A DNA stretch of 64,000 nucleotides from Candidatus Vicinibacter affinis. GTDB taxonomy: Bacteria; Bacteroidota; Bacteroidia; Chitinophagales; Saprospiraceae. The stretch covers positions 4,255 through 68,254 of the forward strand of contig JADJNH010000008.1 in NCBI GenBank assembly GCA_016714365.1. Direction: 5' to 3'. This document shows positions 7,382 through 16,019 of this stretch, piece by piece; position 1 is the first letter of the stretch; every line of letters starts with the position of its first letter. Under the pieces are notes generated by a model that worked only from the letters and a program-made list of their open reading frames with translations, was not told the DNA's origin and did no database searches. The position numbers and the translations under genes are program-made.

Positions 7382-7856
7382 GCAAATAATAATTGATTCA
7401 ATCATTAAAGGGATTGAAAAGGGCAAAGACCGAGGCTCTTTGTTGTCCACTATTGGCAAAAAATGGCAATTGAGTCAAAGGACATTTGATAGGTATTTAA
7501 AAACAGCAAACGAACAGCATACAGAGGCCCAACAAGCCATCAAAAGTAAATTGGTTGATATTGATACCCAGGCTGCTATTGATGCCCGTAAAAAGGAGAT
7601 AGTGGCCATTGAAGAAAGGAAGGAACTTTTATCTAATATAGCAACTGGTAAAATAAAGGTAAAAAGGCCTTTTGTTATTGGTGGCAAGATTATGGAATAC
7701 CCGGAAGAGCCGAGCCATAATGATAGAATAAAAGCATTAAGCGAGTTAAACAAAATAGAGGGAAGTTATCAGCCACAAAAAATAGAGGCCGAAATATCTG
7801 GAAGTGTTAAAACAGTGATTCAATTATTTGAAGATCAGCCACCATTGATTGAATGA
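7365..7856 (+). CDS. terS: Terminase small subunit
   Basis: A 163-aa protein with an N-terminal helix-turn-helix-like region (LSTIGKKWQLSQRTFDRYLK, residues 27-46), a charged helical middle and a C-terminal GKIMEYPEEPSHNDRIKALS segment followed by ELNKIEGSY, a layout common in phage small terminases that bind DNA and stimulate the large subunit. It overlaps both neighbours (17 and 4 bases). The identity rests on the HTH and its position directly before the large subunit. Confidence 0.8.
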   Translation: MPKPSKQIIIDSIIKGIEKGKDRGSLLSTIGKKWQLSQRTFDRYLKTANEQHTEAQQAIKSKLVDIDTQAAIDARKKEIVAIEERKELLSNIATGKIKVKRPFVIGGKIMEYPEEPSHNDRIKALSELNKIEGSYQPQKIEAEISGSVKTVIQLFEDQPPLIE

Positions 7857-9214
7857 GATTAGTAAAATTCGACCTTACAGGTGACAAAGCAAATAAAAAA
7901 CAAATTGAGTTCATCCGTGCCGTATTTGATAAGCGAAGGATTGAAACAACATATGCCTATGGTGGGGCGGTAAGGGGTGGAAAGACCTTTGTAATTTTGT
8001 ACTGCCTACATTTGTTGGCCCGAAATTACCCAAATTCAAAATGGGTGGTTGTGAGAGAAGACCTTCCTGCACTTAAGACCACCACAATTCCAAGTTTTAA
8101 TAAATTAATTGATGCATCGAAGTACGGCAAATGGAATTATTCAGTACCGATAACTTATACCTACAACAACGGAAGCCAAATAATTTTCAAACCTGAGAGT
8201 ATTACCAATGATCGGGATTTGAATTCATTCCTGGGGTTGGAATGCAACGGTTTGTTCCTGGAACAGGCAGAAGAATTGAGCGAAAGCATGTATGATATGG
8301 CACTGCAAAGAGCAGGATCGCACTACATCGACCCGATGCCGAAGCCTTATATTTTCATGTCATTTAATCCGAGTCAGACATGGACAAAAGAAAAGATTTA
8401 CATTCCATTCAGAGAAGGAGGTTTAAATACAAAGGTTTATTATCAAGAGGCATTGCCTTCTGATAATCCTCATGTCACAAAAGAACAATGGGAGTCCTGG
8501 GACATGTTGCCCGAAGAAATGAAGGCCCGAATGATCCAGGGAGACTGGACAGATTTTGGAGGAAAGAATCTTTGGTTGTATTCATTCAGACCATCCCATC
8601 ATTTGCAGGAAAATTTGCAGTTTGATGATTACCATCCGATTTACGAGGCATATGATTTTAACTATTCTCCGACTACTTGCCTATTGTATCAAGTGATTAG
8701 GGATAAGCAAACAGAAGGCGGTGGGATATTTTTCTTGAAGGAATTTTCGGTTGAAGGTGGAACAGAAAGGCTATGTAATGAGGTGAACAGATTTTTTGAT
8801 AATGAGTTAAAAGGCTACAAAGGATTTTCATATGTCACTGGTGACGTATCAGGAACCCAAAGAGATACCAGGGGGAATTCTACGGACTACGAAATCATTC
8901 AGCGAGTGAGAAGAATTCCATTATCCAGATTTATTGACACAAGGTCTATGAACCCCAAAATGGATTTCTCAAGAGACATCTGCAATATAGCATTCCATAA
9001 TGATTTGGTCTTTGTAGATCGGAAAAAATGCCCTATCTTAGCGAAAGAATTGAGCCTTGCAAAACCCAATGAGAACGGGAGGGGATTGTTTAAAAATCGC
9101 AAGGCATACAAGATGGACAGTTTCGATGCGATGAGATACGGAATTCATGCCGTGTGTAGTTCGGACAGTGATGTAGTTCAATTGGCGAGGGTAGTGTACG
9201 GGAGAGAAAAGTAA
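7853..9214 (+). CDS. terL: Terminase large subunit
   Basis: A 453-aa protein. GGAVRGGKTFVIL at about residues 37-49 is the Walker A loop, and CNGLFLEQAEEL near residues 129-140 is the Walker B and catalytic Glu region of the PBSX-like terminase ATPase. The C-terminal nuclease domain shows YVTGDVSG near residue 327 and DSFDAMRYGIHA near residue 421, the acidic motifs of the RNase H-like nuclease. The length is normal. The second copy (62502-63915) is heavily damaged. It packages DNA into the prohead. Confidence 0.93.
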   Translation: MRLVKFDLTGDKANKKQIEFIRAVFDKRRIETTYAYGGAVRGGKTFVILYCLHLLARNYPNSKWVVVREDLPALKTTTIPSFNKLIDASKYGKWNYSVPITYTYNNGSQIIFKPESITNDRDLNSFLGLECNGLFLEQAEELSESMYDMALQRAGSHYIDPMPKPYIFMSFNPSQTWTKEKIYIPFREGGLNTKVYYQEALPSDNPHVTKEQWESWDMLPEEMKARMIQGDWTDFGGKNLWLYSFRPSHHLQENLQFDDYHPIYEAYDFNYSPTTCLLYQVIRDKQTEGGGIFFLKEFSVEGGTERLCNEVNRFFDNELKGYKGFSYVTGDVSGTQRDTRGNSTDYEIIQRVRRIPLSRFIDTRSMNPKMDFSRDICNIAFHNDLVFVDRKKCPILAKELSLAKPNENGRGLFKNRKAYKMDSFDAMRYGIHAVCSSDSDVVQLARVVYGREK

Positions 9215-9225
9215 ACACCTAAACA

Positions 9226-9561
9226 ATGAGATACCTAATTTTGCTTTTGTTATTTTCTTGCGTTAAAGAGGATAAATCAATTCAAGTACAGGAACCAATA
9301 CAGGCACTAAATGCGGTGCAATGTGATTCTGTTTATTATTTACCTGTTTATTCGGGTAGAATGATGAAGATTTTACCCAGGACAATTGTACCTTGGAATT
9401 ATAAAGGGCAAAGATATTGGTTTGCAAAGGGATATGCATTTTCTATTGTTGACCCATTTAATTATCAGCAAGACAGCCTAAAGGAAAGGGTTGTGTTCTC
9501 TGACACAGTAATGATAAGTTATTCTGATACCTTCTATATCTGTAAGAAGTATTTTAAATGA
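9226..9561 (+). CDS. Predicted lipoprotein, 111 aa
   Basis: The N-terminus MRYLILLLLFSCVKEDKS has a basic residue, a hydrophobic core and a lipobox-like LFSC, so it is probably lipidated at Cys12. The mature part is Tyr- and Pro-rich and has no recognised family. A lipoprotein just after the terminase is unusual; phage lipoproteins often act in superinfection exclusion, but that is inference. Its end overlaps the next ATG. Confidence 0.6.
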   Translation: MRYLILLLLFSCVKEDKSIQVQEPIQALNAVQCDSVYYLPVYSGRMMKILPRTIVPWNYKGQRYWFAKGYAFSIVDPFNYQQDSLKERVVFSDTVMISYSDTFYICKKYFK

Positions 9562-9860
9562 AAATAGTACCTGAGAACACCCTAAATAAAGTTACCGAGC
9601 AAGTAGCACCGATTAAGAAGCAGAAAAGATTATTGGGTAAAATTATCCCTATGCCTGGACACAGAGTATTTCAATTGGACATATCAACTGGACAAGTTAC
9701 CGAAGCAGAGTATGAGAATGACATCGAAATAACTCTTGGTAGGGTAATCAAGAAGATAAAACATCGGCCATACTGCATTTATCAGTCTGCTTTGAACTTG
9801 GAGAATGCAAAAAAGAAATTCCTAAAAATTATTAAGAGTGAATTGGAGAAAACTGTTTAA
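9558..9860 (+). CDS. Hypothetical protein, 100 aa
   Basis: A Lys-rich, basic protein (PIKKQKRLLGKIIPMPGHRVFQ near residues 18-39) without a recognised domain. It overlaps the upstream gene by 4 bases and the downstream tail chaperone by 23 bases, so it belongs to the same operon. It could be a small tail or connector component. Confidence 0.6.
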   Translation: MKIVPENTLNKVTEQVAPIKKQKRLLGKIIPMPGHRVFQLDISTGQVTEAEYENDIEITLGRVIKKIKHRPYCIYQSALNLENAKKKFLKIIKSELEKTV

Positions 9861-10407
9861 GAAGAAAAGAAGTGATTTAAAGTTCATCGGGAACATGGAA
9901 GGGCATAACTTTTATGTAGTGTTCAATCCTTCCGAGTTGACTTATACAAGATACTTTACTTATGTCCAGGCGGTGCAATTATCAGGGTTCAAATTATTGA
10001 AAGAGCATTTGGATATTTGTTTGGACCTGATTGATCAAAGCATATCAGAGGGGAACATTGCGAGAATTGCACACATTACAGATGCAATCAGAGGGTATCA
10101 GAACTTGTATCTGTCAAATGATTTGATGAAGGAGGTTGTGAATTGTTTTATTTTGATTGATGATGAACCATTAACAGAATTCAGCACTTCGCACACACAA
10201 ACCAAATTAGCATTGTACGACAATAATTTGGAAATACGCTTTTTTTTTATCAATTTTGCAATGGATTTGCTGCGGAACTTGGTGAGTTTACCCGAACATA
10301 TTCAGCCAGAGGAATACTTGAATTCAAAAGCAGTGAAGCTGAAGGAGACGGCCTTTTGGAGGGTCTTGAACCTGAAAAGTGGATTGGCGCACTCTACGAC
10401 AAAATAA
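9838..10407 (+). CDS. Tail assembly chaperone, upstream frame (G-like)
   Basis: A 189-aa product if read without frameshifting. It lies directly before the tape measure gene, the usual place of the G/GT chaperone pair. Residues 1-137 are a mostly helical acidic protein. At 10240-10248 a run of nine T encodes FFF; after it this frame continues for 52 residues to 10407. The -1 frame after the run continues to 10589. See the frameshift feature. The start ATG at 9838 lies inside the preceding gene. Confidence 0.6.
   Translation: MNWRKLFKKKRSDLKFIGNMEGHNFYVVFNPSELTYTRYFTYVQAVQLSGFKLLKEHLDICLDLIDQSISEGNIARIAHITDAIRGYQNLYLSNDLMKEVVNCFILIDDEPLTEFSTSHTQTKLALYDNNLEIRFFFINFAMDLLRNLVSLPEHIQPEEYLNSKAVKLKETAFWRVLNLKSGLAHSTTK
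10240..10248 (+). promoter_or_regulatory. Candidate -1 ribosomal frameshift site (nine-T run)
   Basis: The run TTTTTTTTT is read as TTT TTT TTT in the upstream frame. A -1 slip would continue with TAT CAA TTT TGC and read FYQFCNGFAAELGEF into the downstream frame, giving a 250-aa fusion ending at 10589. This is the classic arrangement of tail assembly chaperones. Because other homopolymers in this window carry indels, a tenth T in the true genome would also give one continuous 250-aa gene. Confidence 0.5.
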
Positions 10408-10589
10408 TAGAGATTACAGAAGAAGTTAATGAACAGACAATACGTTCAGCGAAAGTATTGGGCGTGTCTGATCAAACATTGGAGGGAATGACATTGGGGC
10501 GGTATTTGGAATCTTTGATTATTCATAAAAAATTACAGAATGGCCGACAGCATATACGACCTGATAGCAACGATCAAATTTCAGTATGA
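10248..10589 (+). CDS. Tail assembly chaperone, downstream frame (T-like extension)
   Basis: The -1 frame from the T-run to 10589 is open for 113 residues (FCNGFAAELGEFTRTYSARG, then IGALYDKIIEITEEV, and MTLGRYLESLIIHKK). The only start codon that leaves most of it is a TTG at 10356, which has little to support it, so expression by frameshift or a single fused gene is more likely. It runs 50 bases into the tape measure gene. By analogy with lambda GT it would bind the tape measure during tail assembly. Confidence 0.55.
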   Translation, partial: YQFCNGFAAELGEFTRTYSARGILEFKSSEAEGDGLLEGLEPEKWIGALYDKIIEITEEVNEQTIRSAKVLGVSDQTLEGMTLGRYLESLIIHKKLQNGRQHIRPDSNDQISV

Positions 10590-13500
10590 GAATGAAGGGG
10601 CAAAAGAAGCGGCCAATGATTTGAATAAAATTGATCAGGGAGCTGCAAAGGTTTCTGGCACTTTGGGAACAGTGGGAAACACTGCCGAGAAGTCAGCGCA
10701 AAAAACATCATCGGCATTTAAAGAGGTTGGTAACGAAATTCGGGCAACTCAGAATAAAATTACTAAGGGTCCGACTGTCACAGGTGACCCAATGAAGGGA
10801 TACACCGAGGCGGTAAAGAAGTCTTTACTTTCTCTCGATGCGGTTTATGAAATCAATAACCAAAAATTAGCTGAGAAGGATAAGAAGTTTTCCATATTCC
10901 GGGCAGAATTGCAGAAACAAGGATTGGGACTTTCTGAAAGAGAGATAAAAACTTACTACGAAAATGTTTTAGGTATTACCGAGAAATACAATTCAGAGAT
11001 AGCCAAAGCAGACCAGGGCAATTTAAGTACAAAGCAAAGAGCTGTCGAACAATTAAAAGTTGGAGTTACCCAAAGAGTGAGCCAAATAACCGGAATAGAC
11101 CCCGGAACTATTGGAGAGATCGGAAGCAAGTTGACTGGTGGAGCTGTTGGGGCTACTGCATTGGCTGCCGGAATAGCATTGGCTACGGTTAAACTTGCTG
11201 AATTCGCTGAGGAAGAAGATAAGGCAATAACAAATTTTGCCTCAATTATCGGATCAGTGAGACTATCTGAGACGCTTGTAGACGAACTTGATACATTAGC
11301 GACTCAAACCAAATTCACTGGTGACGAGTTGCAAGATGCAGCATTCACTTTACTTAAGTTTGGAGTTGCAGCGGAAGACGTACCGGACAAGATCAAAAGC
11401 CTTGGGGATGTTGCAGCAGCTACAGGGGTATCATTAGGAACGTTGGCAGACATTACCGGAAGAATTGATTTTAGAGGGTTTGCCAATCCAAGGGAGTTAA
11501 AAGTATTGGAGCAACAAGGAATCCCCATCTTTGAAAGTTTGGCAGCGGTTACCGGCAAGACAGTTCAGGAACTTAGGAAGCTAAAGAAAGTAAGTGACAC
11601 CGATGTGAAGGCTGCATTTGCTCAAATGAGCCAAGAAGGTGGAAAGTTTGCCGGAGTGTTGGAGCAGCAAAGTCAATCATTGACATCTTACAGGAAAAGG
11701 TTAAGTGATGCATTCACGAACATAAAAGAATCAATCGGCCAGGCGTTTCTTCCGGCTGCAAAAGTCATTTACTCAAATCTGATTCCGGCACTCAACAAAG
11801 TTACTGAGATATTAACTCCATTGGTTAAAGTGTTTGGAGTAAGTTTAAAGAATCAATTTGAAATTATATTTGGCGCAATCAGTACCGGATGGAATTTGAT
11901 CAGCTCAATAGTTGGCAATTTTGCAGGATTTGTCAATGATGTAACGAAACTTTTTGGACTTGATTTCTCCAAAATAGATTTCTCTGCATTGTTTACCGAG
12001 TTTTTGGCTACAATCAATGCAATTTCAAATGTGATAGATGATTTTTTCAAAAATGTAGGGACCGGAGGCAAGATAGTTTTCAAAGAGATTGTGAGGGTTT
12101 TTGAAACGGCATTGGGTAAAGTATTCCAAAATATACCGGGGCTGCAGTCAGTGGGTAATAAGTTATTGGGTTTGGCATTTGTGAAGCAGAATGAAATTAA
12201 CGAGCTGCAGAAACAAAAGATTGACCTTCAAAAGGAGTTCAACAAGGAATATCAAAAATACCTTGACATGACTCAGAAGGAAAACGCCCAGAAGTTAGAG
12301 GAAGAAGAAATAGATAACGATGCATTAGCCAGACAAGCGAAATTCAGAGAAGAAAGGGCAAAGGCATTGCAGGAAGTAAAACAGATAACGGCAGAATTGA
12401 GAAAGCAGTATGAGGATGTGCAGTTGGATGGATTGTTTGACCCTAAGAAGATAATTGACCAAAGGGATGTTATCAATACTCAGAGGGCATTAATAGATCA
12501 GGCCCAAAAGATAGCCAATGCGGTAAATACAGCAACTCAATTAAGCAAGAAGTACAAAATACAGATACCTTTCACGGTTGATGTAGATTCTTTCTTTTTG
12601 CAAAATGAAATCCAAAAAGGTTTAGAGACGTTGCCTGATGCGTTGGTCATTCCAGAGATTCCCATCCTAATGTCCGGGGCTGTTTCTTTGGATGTGAATT
12701 TGGATAGGCAGAAGACTTTGGCAATGTTGGAAAAGGAGATTTCTTTTTTCAAAGACTTGCCCGATGCTGTAAAGAACAAAACAGTTGATGTACTTGTCAG
12801 CCTTGGGGTAAAGATCACTCCCGAAAGTGCAGAAAAAGCAAAGGCTGAATTGGATAAAATTATCAAAGATGTTACTGCATTGACAGACCCGACTCAATCT
12901 GTTGAATTAGCCAAAGCAATACAAGAGGGATTAAGTGAGGGAATAAGTGAGGGAGAGATAGCGAGGGTGCTGTCTGAGAAGTTTAATTTTTCAGAGAAGC
13001 AGATTGCAGCTCTAATTAAACAGTTTAAAGAAAATGCAGAGGGATATTTTAAAGAGGAAGATTCGTTTCTTAAAAAAGCATTTGATGGGATATTTGGATT
13101 TAAAAAGGATGGCACAAGTTTTCTTGGCAAAGCAGAAGAGGCGTTACTCAAAGACGCATTAAACTCCGCAGCGACACAAATCAGCGCATTCACAGACACA
13201 TACATCCAAGGAGAACTTGACAAGACAGATTTCTTAATCAGTCAAACTGAATCAAGGATTGATAAATTAAAAGAAATTGCAGATCAAGGCAATTCCGAAC
13301 AGCTCCAAATTGAGGAAGATAGGTTGGCAGAGTTGACCAAAAGGCGTGAGGCATTTGCTCAAAAGCAAAAGCAGATCGCAGCGGTTGAGATTGCAACTTC
13401 TCAGGCAGTTGCAGCAGCCAAATCAATACAGGGTTTAACATCAGCATTTGCAGCCGGTGGCCCTGCCGGAATTGTTACTGGTATTGCCTACTCAGTTGCA

Positions 13501-14367
13501 TTGGCTGCCTCCATTGCGTCAATAATTGCAGGGGTGTCGAATGCGTTTGGTTCTATCCCTGGGTATAAGACAGGAACGGAATACATCCAAGGACCTGGAA
13601 CGGAAACAAGTGATAGTATTTTAGTGAGGACTTCCAAAGGTGAGAGGATTGTAGATGCATCGAATAACAAGAAAATCGGAGAAACAAAAAACAAAGACTT
13701 GCCGAGGTTAGTCGAGAAAGGAAAAGAAGTGGAACGGTTGGTTAAGAATAGCGATTATCGGGAGATCATCAAGACAGGGTTAAAGGAAAGGTTGAGCAAT
13801 TCCGAAAAGTCAAGTAATTCAGAGAAATTCGGAATTTCCGAAAAGTTGACAAATAATGTCTTGACAAATATGGACAAGTCCAAAATAGACAAGTCAGAAA
13901 AGGTACAAGTCAGCAAGGAAACGAGATCGGATTACGTCCGAATTGAGTTGGGTGGTCAAAGTATGTTGATCAGAGAGGACAAACTGAGGACAGCACTATC
14001 CAACACCGAGACAATAAAAGAAAAGGTTGAGAATACAAGGGAATTGGTAAGGGCCAATATGACCCATTTTAAAACCGATTTCGCCACCACAAAGACTGAG
14101 AAGATAAGAGAATCATTAGTCCCCATACTGACACCTGAGCGGTCCACATTGTTAAGGGTAATTCCATCGGATACCGAGACAAGGCAGCGAGAAGATGTCA
14201 ATATCAAACTGGAATCTTTAGGTAACAAAATAGAATCAGGACTTAAGGAAATGGGCAAAAGAATTGCAGACATTCAGGTCATGGTAGATTTTAACGAGGA
14301 TGGCATGATTGCGACTCAGCGAAGGAGAGAAAAGGACAGGATCAGAACCCAAAACATTAAACTTTGA
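10540..14367 (+). CDS. Tape measure protein
   Basis: A 1275-aa protein. Residues about 200-460 hold a conserved tape measure domain (SLGDVAAATGVSLGTLADI, FRGFANPRELKVLEQQGIP, RLSDAFTNIKESIGQAFLPA). Residues about 530-670 are charged coiled coil. A hydrophobic Ala/Gly-rich stretch near residues 950-1005 is followed by SIPGYKTGTEYIQGPGTETS and the motif VRTSKGERIV, common at tape measure C-termini. At about 0.15 nm per residue the tail would be near 190 nm, which suits a siphovirus. Its stop overlaps the TTG start of the next gene. Confidence 0.93.
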   Translation: MADSIYDLIATIKFQYENEGAKEAANDLNKIDQGAAKVSGTLGTVGNTAEKSAQKTSSAFKEVGNEIRATQNKITKGPTVTGDPMKGYTEAVKKSLLSLDAVYEINNQKLAEKDKKFSIFRAELQKQGLGLSEREIKTYYENVLGITEKYNSEIAKADQGNLSTKQRAVEQLKVGVTQRVSQITGIDPGTIGEIGSKLTGGAVGATALAAGIALATVKLAEFAEEEDKAITNFASIIGSVRLSETLVDELDTLATQTKFTGDELQDAAFTLLKFGVAAEDVPDKIKSLGDVAAATGVSLGTLADITGRIDFRGFANPRELKVLEQQGIPIFESLAAVTGKTVQELRKLKKVSDTDVKAAFAQMSQEGGKFAGVLEQQSQSLTSYRKRLSDAFTNIKESIGQAFLPAAKVIYSNLIPALNKVTEILTPLVKVFGVSLKNQFEIIFGAISTGWNLISSIVGNFAGFVNDVTKLFGLDFSKIDFSALFTEFLATINAISNVIDDFFKNVGTGGKIVFKEIVRVFETALGKVFQNIPGLQSVGNKLLGLAFVKQNEINELQKQKIDLQKEFNKEYQKYLDMTQKENAQKLEEEEIDNDALARQAKFREERAKALQEVKQITAELRKQYEDVQLDGLFDPKKIIDQRDVINTQRALIDQAQKIANAVNTATQLSKKYKIQIPFTVDVDSFFLQNEIQKGLETLPDALVIPEIPILMSGAVSLDVNLDRQKTLAMLEKEISFFKDLPDAVKNKTVDVLVSLGVKITPESAEKAKAELDKIIKDVTALTDPTQSVELAKAIQEGLSEGISEGEIARVLSEKFNFSEKQIAALIKQFKENAEGYFKEEDSFLKKAFDGIFGFKKDGTSFLGKAEEALLKDALNSAATQISAFTDTYIQGELDKTDFLISQTESRIDKLKEIADQGNSEQLQIEEDRLAELTKRREAFAQKQKQIAAVEIATSQAVAAAKSIQGLTSAFAAGGPAGIVTGIAYSVALAASIASIIAGVSNAFGSIPGYKTGTEYIQGPGTETSDSILVRTSKGERIVDASNNKKIGETKNKDLPRLVEKGKEVERLVKNSDYREIIKTGLKERLSNSEKSSNSEKFGISEKLTNNVLTNMDKSKIDKSEKVQVSKETRSDYVRIELGGQSMLIREDKLRTALSNTETIKEKVENTRELVRANMTHFKTDFATTKTEKIRESLVPILTPERSTLLRVIPSDTETRQREDVNIKLESLGNKIESGLKEMGKRIADIQVMVDFNEDGMIATQRRREKDRIRTQNIKL

Positions 14368-16019
14368 ACAAGATATTTATCAATAGTGTAGATTTTACCG
14401 AGTGGGTTATCGGTCTTGACGAATTCACCGTAACAGTTGAGCGTTCCGATTCGGGAGGGGTGGACCAATCAACATCGAACACCATCAGGATTATACGTGA
14501 AGGCTATGAGATATTTAAGGCGTTTTTCTTTGGTGAAATTTGTACTGCCCAGGATAAGATTTTAGAAGCGACAATAAAACTGGATTGCTGTGATACCGTT
14601 TTCACCTATGATATTTATTTCAAAGGGTGTGCATTTATTGATTACGTTTGCGAGGCGAGGGTATCAATGATCCAACGGTCAGCAGAGAAAGACGCATTTG
14701 AGAAACTCATAGGTAGTCCATTTTGGGCAGACAAATACAGTTATGTAAATGATGCGATCAATGCCGGAATGGTTCACAAATTGTCTTATGTGAAGGATGA
14801 TGGGAACCGGGTAGGTTTGGGAGTTTACCTACTTTTATGGCCATTGTTGACAATTGTTAAGGCTATAGTAGGCGCCCTTGCCTGGTTGAATATCGTTGAT
14901 GATGATGTCCTTGATTCATTTGATAGATTGGAGAATGACGCAGTTGGAGCCGGGGAATACAGGCCATGCCCAAACCTTGCTTATATTTTCAGGTGGCACT
15001 GCAATAATCTTGGGCTGACTTTCCAAAGTTCAATTCTAAATTCTGAGCCTTACAACAACCTGGTTCTGTATATGGCCCAAAATAAGGGCGGTATAAACTA
15101 TGACAAGTATAATACCGATCACTGGGACGCATGGAACGCAGCGAATTTGAACCCGGTTGAATTATTGGAATCTTTAAAGCCTGTATTCAATGCTGAATGG
15201 ATTATATCAGATGGCGTTTTATATTTTGAAAGAAAGGACATTATCGACTCATTGAGGGTTAATTTATTCAACATCCAAGACTCAGAGAAGGATGGGGATA
15301 TTATCGACATTGGGGATGTCACAAATAAAGAACCCAATTTTGCTTATTGGGATGGCCGATATAAAGTAGATGCATCAGACAGCCAAAGTTCTCAAAACGT
15401 TCCGATGTATTCCGACATTGTGGAGTGGAACCCAACAAACATCAAGGCCAGAAAAGGTAAAAAGGAAGTTGTCGCAAATTTTGCACCAGCCAAGTTCACC
15501 AATGACATTAACGCCAATGGGTTTATGAAATTAATTTGGTACACTGCAGAACTTTTAGACTCATTCAACAACACAAGTAGAATGACCCATTCACTTGTGA
15601 CTGGTCAAGATATTTGTTCTGAATTAAAACTTTTGATTGTAGATGAAAAGGAAGTGATCACTATTGATGGTTATAAATTTGTTGGAGTAAAGAGGCGCAA
15701 AATAAAGGACGGTCCGAATGGTGATGTTTATGAATACAATTGGGAAATGTGGTTCGATAAAGACCTTCCGGATCAGGAATTATATAAACGATTCCACTAC
15801 ATAGATGATCCTGAGAATCAGAAGAGCAGACCGATAAACTATGAAAGTATCACAATAAAACCAAGTGATTTTTGTACCTTTACAGAGAAATTGAACACCT
15901 ACAAATTAAACATTTCGATTTCGCACAAAGATTTTGGGCAGGGTATTCCGGAAAAGTATGAGATAGACTTTTCTGAACAAACCGTTAAGTTTGAAAACAT
16001 AAAATTTAAGTGTAGTTAA
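14364..16019 (+). CDS. Distal tail / baseplate protein
   Basis: A 551-aa protein following the tape measure gene, with a TTG start overlapping the TGA (TTGA at 14364). The N-terminus (VDFTEWVIGLDEFTVTVERS) looks like the first beta domain of a distal tail or hub protein, and residues about 150-175 carry a hydrophobic helix (LLWPLLTIVKAIVGALAWL). The middle (LNPVELLESLKPVFNAEW) resembles tail-associated hub domains. It is placed as the tail-tip component by position; there is no catalytic motif. Confidence 0.6.
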   Translation: MNKIFINSVDFTEWVIGLDEFTVTVERSDSGGVDQSTSNTIRIIREGYEIFKAFFFGEICTAQDKILEATIKLDCCDTVFTYDIYFKGCAFIDYVCEARVSMIQRSAEKDAFEKLIGSPFWADKYSYVNDAINAGMVHKLSYVKDDGNRVGLGVYLLLWPLLTIVKAIVGALAWLNIVDDDVLDSFDRLENDAVGAGEYRPCPNLAYIFRWHCNNLGLTFQSSILNSEPYNNLVLYMAQNKGGINYDKYNTDHWDAWNAANLNPVELLESLKPVFNAEWIISDGVLYFERKDIIDSLRVNLFNIQDSEKDGDIIDIGDVTNKEPNFAYWDGRYKVDASDSQSSQNVPMYSDIVEWNPTNIKARKGKKEVVANFAPAKFTNDINANGFMKLIWYTAELLDSFNNTSRMTHSLVTGQDICSELKLLIVDEKEVITIDGYKFVGVKRRKIKDGPNGDVYEYNWEMWFDKDLPDQELYKRFHYIDDPENQKSRPINYESITIKPSDFCTFTEKLNTYKLNISISHKDFGQGIPEKYEIDFSEQTVKFENIKFKCS

